Source: Patescibacteria group bacterium (GTDB taxonomy: Bacteria; Patescibacteriota; UBA1384; CAILIB01). Taken from it: DNA of 11,671 bases. Positions within the stretch are counted from its first letter, which is position 1. Each line of letters begins with the position of its first letter. The translations under genes and the position numbers were made by a program. Under the pieces are notes generated by a model. The model had not been told where the DNA came from. It did not search any database and saw only the letters and a list, made by a program, of their open reading frames with translations. Of the stretch, positions 5,299-10,216 are shown one piece after another. The DNA is taken from NCBI GenBank assembly GCA_022842085.1, contig JALHQF010000004.1, positions 9,044-20,714 on the forward strand. Direction: 5' to 3'.

Positions 5299-6669
5299 AT
5301 GTCCACCGTAGATACGAAGAAGGTCTGGGGTCGGGTAAAGGAGGTGCTGAACGAACGGCACCCGGCTGTTGGTTATCGAGAGGCTGTAAAAAGAATGCTT
5401 CTAGAGGATATTACTGAGGAAAACGCCACAATTATTGTGGATAACCAGACGTTGGTAGGATTTATCGGGCGCTACCTTGAAACCTCGATTCTCCAAGCGC
5501 TCTCCGAGGTGCTTGAGCAACCAGTGCGCTCGCTCACGATTGTAGTAAAGAGCAAGCGCAAGGAAGTACCCCAGTCCACAACGCCGCTTTTCGTTACCGA
5601 TACGCCCGGAAGCCTCCAACCTAACCAAGAGGTTACGGCCAACCTTAACCCCCGGTTTACCCTCCAGTCCTTTATCAATGGGCGTCGTAACCAACTTGCC
5701 TACGCCGCGGCGCAGGCTGTTGCCGAGAACCCTGGACACTCCTACAACCCGCTCTACCTCTACGGTGGCGTGGGGGTTGGCAAAACCCACCTCATGCAGG
5801 CAATTGGTAATGCGATTGTTGCTGCCGATCCGCGCAAGCAGGTGCTCTACGTGACCTCTGAGGCCTTTACCAACGAGTTTGTAGCCAGTATTCGCACTGG
5901 ACACGGAAAAGAGGAGTTCAAGCGCAAGTATCGCAACGTAGATGTGCTCCTCGTAGACGATATTCAGTTTCTTGCTGGGAAAGACGGTACGCAAGAAGAG
6001 TTCTTCCACACCTTTAACGCTCTCACACAGAAGAATCGACAGATCATCATTACGAGCGACCGCCGACCGGTGGATATTGCCGATCTTGAGGAACGTCTCT
6101 CGAGTCGATTCGGTATGGGCCTCATTGCTGACATGGGAATCCCGGACACTGAAACCCGTCTCGCTATCTTGCAGGCTAAGTGCCAAGAGAAGGGCATTCT
6201 CCTCCCGAATGATGTTCTCGAGCAGCTGGCTGAACACGTTGACACGAGTATCCGTGAACTCGAGGGAGCACTCTCACGAGCCATCCTCCAGTTCCAGGCA
6301 CTAGGAAAGACTGAGCCGTCCATGGCCGATGTGCGCGAAGTGCTCCAGGGCGTACTCCCTGAGCAGCGCCTGGTGCGTAAGAGTAACCACCAAGAGCTCC
6401 TGAAGATTGTTGCTGATTTCTACAACTGCACCAGCTCTGACGTACTTGGCGCTCGGCGTCACGCTGAAATTGTGAAGCCTCGCCAGGTATACATGTACCT
6501 TCTCAAGCATGAGCTTGGGTTTACCTTCCCACAAATTGGCCGTGAGGTTGGTGGACGTGATCACACCACTGCTATGCACTCGGTCGAGAAGATTGAGAAA
6601 GGGATGAAGAAATCTGACGAGCTCCTTGACGAGATTCAAGCGATTCGCGAGCAGTTTTACGCAAGGTAG
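5299..6669 (+). CDS. dnaA: Chromosomal replication initiator protein DnaA
   Basis: DnaA is the AAA+ initiator that binds DnaA boxes, melts the origin and helps load the helicase. The product is 456 residues, a normal length. Domain I covers about residues 1-85, followed by a short domain II linker to about 112. The AAA+ domain has Walker A GGVGVGKTH (156-164), Walker B VLLVDD (216-221), sensor 1 IITSD (250-254), the arginine-finger region EERLSSRF (264-271) and sensor 2 RELEGALSR (319-327). Domain IV ends with the DNA-binding signature GGRDHTTAMHS (418-428). The ATG at 5299 gives the expected start of domain I. The gene diverges from rpmH and is followed by an origin-like region and dnaN. A perfect consensus box (TGTGGATAA) lies within the coding region at 5436-5444. 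Confidence 0.98.
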   Translation: MSTVDTKKVWGRVKEVLNERHPAVGYREAVKRMLLEDITEENATIIVDNQTLVGFIGRYLETSILQALSEVLEQPVRSLTIVVKSKRKEVPQSTTPLFVTDTPGSLQPNQEVTANLNPRFTLQSFINGRRNQLAYAAAQAVAENPGHSYNPLYLYGGVGVGKTHLMQAIGNAIVAADPRKQVLYVTSEAFTNEFVASIRTGHGKEEFKRKYRNVDVLLVDDIQFLAGKDGTQEEFFHTFNALTQKNRQIIITSDRRPVDIADLEERLSSRFGMGLIADMGIPDTETRLAILQAKCQEKGILLPNDVLEQLAEHVDTSIRELEGALSRAILQFQALGKTEPSMADVREVLQGVLPEQRLVRKSNHQELLKIVADFYNCTSSDVLGARRHAEIVKPRQVYMYLLKHELGFTFPQIGREVGGRDHTTAMHSVEKIEKGMKKSDELLDEIQAIREQFYAR

Positions 6670-6699
6670 TTCTTCACCCTTCTTTTTCTTTATCTACAC

Positions 6700-6736
6700 A
6701 AGTAGCAGTAGTAAGGGGGTGGGGAAAGGTGGAAAA
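6700..6736. promoter_or_regulatory. DnaA-trio-like element next to G-run and DnaA box
   Basis: On the plus strand 6700-6714 reads AAG-TAG-CAG-TAG-TAA; read 3' to 5' this is AAT-GAT-GAC-GAT-GAA, matching the DnaA-trio pattern (G/A-A-T/A) in four of five units. A G-rich run follows (6715-6724), then GGTGGAAAA at 6728-6736, one base off the DnaA box TGTGGAAAA. The order box, GC-rich spacer, trios is the known basal unwinding system order. Confidence 0.5.
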
Positions 6737-6803
6737 GGTTGTAAAAAGGCCTCGTAGAGTCTGGTTTTACGCACTGTCTAGTATGGGAAAACTCCAAGGA
6801 ATA

Positions 6804-6831
6804 CCTGGGGAAGAGTCCTGGTTTCCCCAGG
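6804..6831. repeat. 9-bp inverted repeat in the origin, with a third copy downstream
   Basis: CCTGGGGAA (6804-6812) is the exact reverse complement of TTCCCCAGG (6823-6831), around a 10-nt loop. TTCCCCAGG occurs a third time at 6911-6919 among the DnaA boxes. No T-tract follows, so a terminator is unlikely. It may be a binding site for an origin regulator. Confidence 0.55.
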
Positions 6832-6846
6832 GATAACCCGCTAGGC

Positions 6847-6950
6847 TGTGGATGAACGCCGGTTCTCCACAGAGAAGCCCACAGGTTTTCCAGCGAGAAA
6901 TCCCCGGTGATTCCCCAGGTTTTACCCACGTAGTCCACAAGTTTTCCACA
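6847..6950. promoter_or_regulatory. DnaA-box cluster abutting dnaN
   Basis: Box-like 9-mers are TGTGGATGA (6847-6855, reverse orientation), TTCTCCACA (6863-6871), TTTTCCAGC (6886-6894), TTTTACCCA (6920-6928), TAGTCCACA (6931-6939) and TTTTCCACA (6942-6950). Only the last fits the TTWTNCACA pattern fully; the others differ by one to three bases. The last three are spaced exactly 11 bp apart, on one face of the helix, and the final one touches the dnaN ATG. Confidence 0.6.
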
Positions 6951-8060
6951 ATGCACTTCAGCTTGCAGCGCGACGAACTTGATCGAATGCTCGCCCATGT
7001 GGCGCGTGTGGTAACTGTGCGTCACAGTCTGCCAGTTCTAGGAAACGTTCTCATTGAGACCGATGCGAAGGCTGTGCGGCTCTCGGGGACAGACCTGGAG
7101 ATTGCTGCCTCCGCTCAGGTGGCTGCAGAGGTGCTACAAGAGGGAGCCTTCACCGTGCCAGCCAAGGTTCTTCAGGAGTTTGTGCACCAAGTCACCGATC
7201 GAAACCTTACGGTAAAGCGAGAAGGGCAGGAGTTGGTAATTATTGGTGAGAGTGCCGAGGGACGAATCGTGGGGCTCGAGGCAACCGAGTACCCATCGCT
7301 TCCAGAGGTTCCGGATGAGCAAAGGGTAGTGCTCCCGGGAACAGATCTTGCAACCGCGCTCAAGCAAGTGGTGCTTGCATGTGCTGCTGATAGCGCACGA
7401 CCCGTACTTACAAGCGTTCTGTTCCGGTTTACGAAAGGTCAGCTTACCTTGGTGGCTACTGATAGTTTTCGTCTCACCGAGCGTACCCTCGCGCTCGCAG
7501 AGCAAAACCTTGAGATTGATATCCTCGTGCCACACCGCACTGTGCAGGAGATGCTACGAATCCTTGGCAACGAAGGGGATGGGCAGGTTTCGGCCACGAT
7601 TGGAGCGCAGCAGGTAATCGTGACGGTGGGTGGGGTAGAGCTCACCTCACGACTCATTGTGGGGCAATTTCCGGCGTACCAGCGCATTATTCCTGATAGC
7701 TTTGTGGCCGAACTCGATGTGGCAGTCGCAGAGCTGCAGCAAGCGCTGCGTCTTACCTCAATTTTTAGCCATGCTGGGGTAAGTAATGTGCTCTTTCAGA
7801 TCGGTGAAGAAGGTTCACTCACCCTTCAGAGCCACGGCTCTACACGAGGCCGAAGCCAGCACGCAGTACACGTGGTACCACAACCGGGCCTTCAGGCACT
7901 TATCGTGGCGTTCAATACACGCTTTGTTCTGGATGCCTTGTCGGTTGCAAGTGATGGCTTCGTCCGGCTGAGGTTTGCTGGAGCAACGAAACCGCTGGTG
8001 GTTGCCACTGAAGATACGTCCCTCGTGCAGCTGGTGATGCCAATTCGGCTTGATACGTGA
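6951..8060 (+). CDS. dnaN: DNA polymerase III beta subunit (sliding clamp)
   Basis: DnaN forms the ring-shaped dimer that holds DNA polymerase III on DNA. The product is 369 residues, the usual length, with three clamp domains of about 120 residues. Landmarks include MHFSLQRDEL at the start, ATDSFRLTER in the second domain, QFPAYQRIIP near the start of the third, and the C-terminal LVMPIRL, the usual end of the family. An ATG at 6852 in the same frame would add 33 residues made of DnaA-box sequence, so it was rejected. The ATG at 6951 gives the standard beta-clamp N-terminus. No Shine-Dalgarno is visible; a DnaA box directly abuts the start. The gene overlaps recF by 4 bases. Confidence 0.97.
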   Translation: MHFSLQRDELDRMLAHVARVVTVRHSLPVLGNVLIETDAKAVRLSGTDLEIAASAQVAAEVLQEGAFTVPAKVLQEFVHQVTDRNLTVKREGQELVIIGESAEGRIVGLEATEYPSLPEVPDEQRVVLPGTDLATALKQVVLACAADSARPVLTSVLFRFTKGQLTLVATDSFRLTERTLALAEQNLEIDILVPHRTVQEMLRILGNEGDGQVSATIGAQQVIVTVGGVELTSRLIVGQFPAYQRIIPDSFVAELDVAVAELQQALRLTSIFSHAGVSNVLFQIGEEGSLTLQSHGSTRGRSQHAVHVVPQPGLQALIVAFNTRFVLDALSVASDGFVRLRFAGATKPLVVATEDTSLVQLVMPIRLDT

Positions 8061-9079
8061 TCTCAGAACTTGCGCTCCGCGGATTTCGCAGCCACAGGCA
8101 ACTCGAGGTGGTGCTTGGGCAGAGAACAGCCTTGGTTGGGAGGAATGGATCTGGGAAAACCAATATCCTCGAGGCGCTCAACCACCTCTCAGTCTTAAAG
8201 AGCTGGCGAACCGAGCGAGATCTAGAACTGATTCACTGGGATGAGCAGGTGTTGAGGGTTGTAGCAGGAGACCGCGAGCTTGCAGTACAGCGCCAACCTT
8301 ACCTGAAACGCATGCGTATCGACGGGGTTTCTAAGCGAACCGCCGACGTACTGGGGACGCTTCCAAGTGTACTCTTTCAGCCAGACCATGTGGCACTCGT
8401 ATACGGCGGACCTGCGGAGCGCAGGGCGCTGCTCGACCGGCTGCTCTCACAAGCGGTGAGGGGGTACGCTAGCCACCTGAGTGCTCTTCAAAAAGTGGTG
8501 CGTCAACGTAACGCGCTCCTACGTCGTATCCAAGATGGAGAGGCAAGTGCGAGTGAGCTTGGTTACTGGGATAGTGAGTTTGCAAATCATGCCTGGGAGA
8601 TACGCCAGGCACGAGAGGGGGCACTTGTGGTTCTGGTGCCAAAGGTGCAGGCGGCGCTGGGCGAACTTGTACCAGAACTTACGCTCCAGGTCAGGTACGA
8701 GGCAAGTCCCCGAGAAGCACTTAATGCATCGACCATCAACTTATACCTCCAGCAACACCATCGGCGAGACATCGCGGCAGGAGTGACCCTTTCTGGCCCA
8801 CAGCGAGATGACATTGTCATGACGTGGCGTGGGTACCCAGTAGATCGAGTGCTATCGAGGGGGCAGGCACGCTCTCTGGTTCTTGCTTGGAAGCTTGCAG
8901 AAGTGAGCTACCTGGAGGAGTGGCTCGGAACACCTCCCATCCTGCTCCTGGATGACGTGCTGTCTGAGCTTGATGATGTTCGTAGTGCGGTGCTTCCTGA
9001 GCTTTTTGGAGAGCGACAGGTGGTGGTTACGAGTACGGACGTACCCCCTGGAGATTGGACGATTGTGCAAGTAGGGTAG
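8057..9079 (+). CDS. recF: DNA replication and repair protein RecF
   Basis: RecF is an SMC-like ATPase that helps RecOR load RecA at single-strand gaps. The product is 340 residues from a GTG at 8057 that overlaps the dnaN TGA (GTGA), implying coupled translation. Walker A is GRNGSGKTN (28-36), the ABC signature LSRGQARSLVLAWKLAE starts at 266, and Walker B LLLDD (296-300) is followed by the D-loop VLSELDD. Length is slightly below the usual 355-375. The order dnaA-dnaN-recF is common near bacterial origins. gyrB, often next, is replaced by a small nucleotidyltransferase. Confidence 0.95.
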   Translation: MISELALRGFRSHRQLEVVLGQRTALVGRNGSGKTNILEALNHLSVLKSWRTERDLELIHWDEQVLRVVAGDRELAVQRQPYLKRMRIDGVSKRTADVLGTLPSVLFQPDHVALVYGGPAERRALLDRLLSQAVRGYASHLSALQKVVRQRNALLRRIQDGEASASELGYWDSEFANHAWEIRQAREGALVVLVPKVQAALGELVPELTLQVRYEASPREALNASTINLYLQQHHRRDIAAGVTLSGPQRDDIVMTWRGYPVDRVLSRGQARSLVLAWKLAEVSYLEEWLGTPPILLLDDVLSELDDVRSAVLPELFGERQVVVTSTDVPPGDWTIVQVG

Positions 9080-9085
9080 GAAAAC

Positions 9086-9535
9086 ATGAAAACCGTCGTC
9101 ATCAACTCAGGGTACTTTAACCCCATTCACCCAGGTCACATTGACTGCATGGAGCTCTCACGAGCACTTGGAGATGAGTTAGTGGTGATTGTGAACAGTG
9201 ATCACCAGGCGCAGCTCAAGCGAGGCATTCCTTCGTTTCAGGACGAGCAGTTTCGCATGCGAGTGGTGGGGGCACTACGTCCCGTAGACCGTGTAGTGCT
9301 TGCCTGTGACCAGGATGGCAGCTGTGTCGAGAGCATTCGGGTTCTAGTGGCAGAGCTTCGGCAGGACCCAGAAGTTGGTGAGATCATCTTTGCCAAGGGA
9401 GGCGACCGTATGTCCTCAGAGGTGCCGGAGGCGAAGGTGTGCGCTGAGCTGGGGGTGCGCATTGTCGACGGCCTTGGTGCCAAGACCCACAATAGCTCTG
9501 AGTACATTGTGAAAATCCCCACTCCAGAGGAGTAG
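9086..9535 (+). CDS. Small cytidylyltransferase-fold nucleotidyltransferase
   Basis: The 149-residue product has the HxGH-type nucleotidyltransferase fold: FNPIHPGH (11-18) provides the HIGH-like nucleotide-binding motif, and the first strand reads VVINSGYF. The FAKGGDR stretch in the second half matches what this family shows in RfaE-C-terminal/TagD-like and related adenylyl- or cytidylyltransferases. These enzymes transfer AMP or CMP to a phosphorylated sugar, alcohol or cofactor; the substrate here cannot be told. The usual ISSS-type C-terminal motif appears as NSSEY near residue 136. A Shine-Dalgarno-like TAGGA lies 5-6 nt before the ATG and overlaps the recF stop, so the gene belongs to the dnaN-recF unit. 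It converges with the HAD gene across 10 bases. Confidence 0.8.
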   Translation: MKTVVINSGYFNPIHPGHIDCMELSRALGDELVVIVNSDHQAQLKRGIPSFQDEQFRMRVVGALRPVDRVVLACDQDGSCVESIRVLVAELRQDPEVGEIIFAKGGDRMSSEVPEAKVCAELGVRIVDGLGAKTHNSSEYIVKIPTPEE

Positions 9536-9545
9536 GGACGGTTGG

Positions 9546-10163
9546 TTATGAGCGCAGCTCGCGGATAACCTGTACGAGGCTCTCCACGCGCGCGTGTGCA
9601 CAGGCTGGCGTGTGCTCGCCGGTATTCCACGGGTAGGCTCCATACAGGAACACCTGGGTTTTCGGTGACTTTTCCGCGACATCCAGTGCGTAGCGAGGCA
9701 TATCGTCCAGGAAGAAAGCGGCGTTCAGCCTACGGCAGTAGTCGCCCTTCGTTTCGGTTTCTTCGCCAACCCAGTGGTTTCCAATTACGTGGATGTCCTC
9801 CACAAGGTTGTGAATCCCATGCTCGGTGAGCCAGGATACCGTTTCTTGCGCTACATCTGATCGTCGAGCGGTAACCAGTACCGGTAGGTAGCCAAACTTG
9901 GGCAGGAGCTCCAAGAGGCGTCTTGATCTGCGGGGAAACGGCTGTTCGAACAACCGCCCCTCGATATTGAGGGCTCGGTATACTGCCTCCACAGCGTCGT
10001 AGTCGGGGTCGTCGCATCGCTTGGGGAAACCGGCGTTGGCGTAGCGCTGAACAAGGGTAACGAGTGCGTCGCCACCCATGCGGTGAGCGAGAGGAAGAAG
10101 GCATGCTTCGTGGGTAGGGACGAGTACATCGTCAAGGTCGAGAACGGCTCTTCTAAGGTCCAT
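9546..10163 (-). CDS. HAD-family 5'-nucleotidase-like hydrolase (NT5C type)
   Basis: The 205-residue protein belongs to the HAD superfamily of phosphatases. Motif I is VLDLDDVL with Asp9 as the likely nucleophile and Asp11 as the acid/base, motif II ends in VLVTARR with Thr98, motif III is Lys139 (TKGDY), and motif IV is FFLDDMP with Asp153-Asp154. A helical cap lies between residues 18 and 80. The C-terminal FLYGAYPWN resembles the PWN motif of 5'(3')-deoxyribonucleotidases (NT5C), which remove phosphate from nucleoside monophosphates. Substrate remains an inference. The gene is read from its own promoter, 7 nt upstream of the ATG, diverging from dxs with 53 bases between the start codons. 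Confidence 0.78.
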   Translation of the reverse strand: MDLRRAVLDLDDVLVPTHEACLLPLAHRMGGDALVTLVQRYANAGFPKRCDDPDYDAVEAVYRALNIEGRLFEQPFPRRSRRLLELLPKFGYLPVLVTARRSDVAQETVSWLTEHGIHNLVEDIHVIGNHWVGEETETKGDYCRRLNAAFFLDDMPRYALDVAEKSPKTQVFLYGAYPWNTGEHTPACAHARVESLVQVIRELRS

Positions 10164-10170
10164 GAGAGTG

Positions 10171-10179
10171 AACTTACCA
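10171..10179 (-). promoter_or_regulatory. Extended -10 promoter of the HAD gene (TGG-TAAGTT)
   Basis: On the minus strand TGG (10179-10177) precedes TAAGTT (10176-10171), and seven bases lead to the ATG at 10163. A possible -35, TTGCAA, lies at 10198-10193 within the 14-bp palindrome. There is no Shine-Dalgarno, so a leaderless transcript is expected. Confidence 0.5.
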
Positions 10180-10188
10180 GGAGCTCTT

Positions 10189-10202
10189 CAGATTGCAATC
10201 TG
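10189..10202. promoter_or_regulatory. Perfect 14-bp palindrome between HAD and dxs
   Basis: CAGATTGCAATCTG is its own reverse complement. It lies upstream of both divergent genes, covers the possible -35 of the HAD promoter and overlaps the TG of the dxs extended -10. A dimeric regulator bound here would affect both promoters. No regulator gene is visible in the window. Confidence 0.5.
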
Positions 10203-10209
10203 GTAACGT
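10201..10209 (+). promoter_or_regulatory. Extended -10 promoter of dxs (TGG-TAACGT)
   Basis: TGG (10201-10203) precedes TAACGT (10204-10209), followed by seven bases and the ATG at 10217. No Shine-Dalgarno is present. It forms a 7-bp inverted repeat with the HAD -10 (TTACCAG 10174-10180 / CTGGTAA 10200-10206), which is simply two copies of the motif facing outwards. Confidence 0.5.
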
Positions 10210-10216
10210 AAACCCA

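Larger units (their letters stand above)
6670..6950. other. Probable replication origin (oriC), dnaA-dnaN intergenic region
   Basis: These 281 bases hold no gene. The left end is a pyrimidine-rich, AT-richer tract (6671-6696), a possible unwinding region. Next is a DnaA-trio-like series (6700-6714), a G-run (6715-6724) and a near-consensus DnaA box (6728-6736). A 9-bp inverted repeat follows (6804-6831), then a cluster of DnaA-box-like sequences from 6847 up to the dnaN start. The position between dnaA and dnaN, the box cluster and the trio arrangement together support an origin. Strand-skew analysis was not possible here. Confidence 0.75.

Noticed and set aside
5401..6237. 278-codon open frame on the minus strand within dnaA
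   Set aside because: It lies wholly antisense to dnaA, which has every family motif. The translation resembles no family and is an effect of codon use in the real gene.
6852..6950. Upstream extension of dnaN to an ATG at 6852
   Set aside because: The extra 33 residues are translated origin sequence full of DnaA boxes; the standard clamp N-terminus begins at 6951.
6951..8060. Alternative genetic code with TGA as an amino acid, as in some Patescibacteria
   Set aside because: dnaN ends in TGA at the expected length, directly overlapping recF, and no in-frame TGA occurs inside the recognised genes.
10174..10206. 7-bp inverted repeat TTACCAG/CTGGTAA read as a separate operator
   Set aside because: It is fully explained by two outward-facing copies of the TGG-TAA promoter motif.
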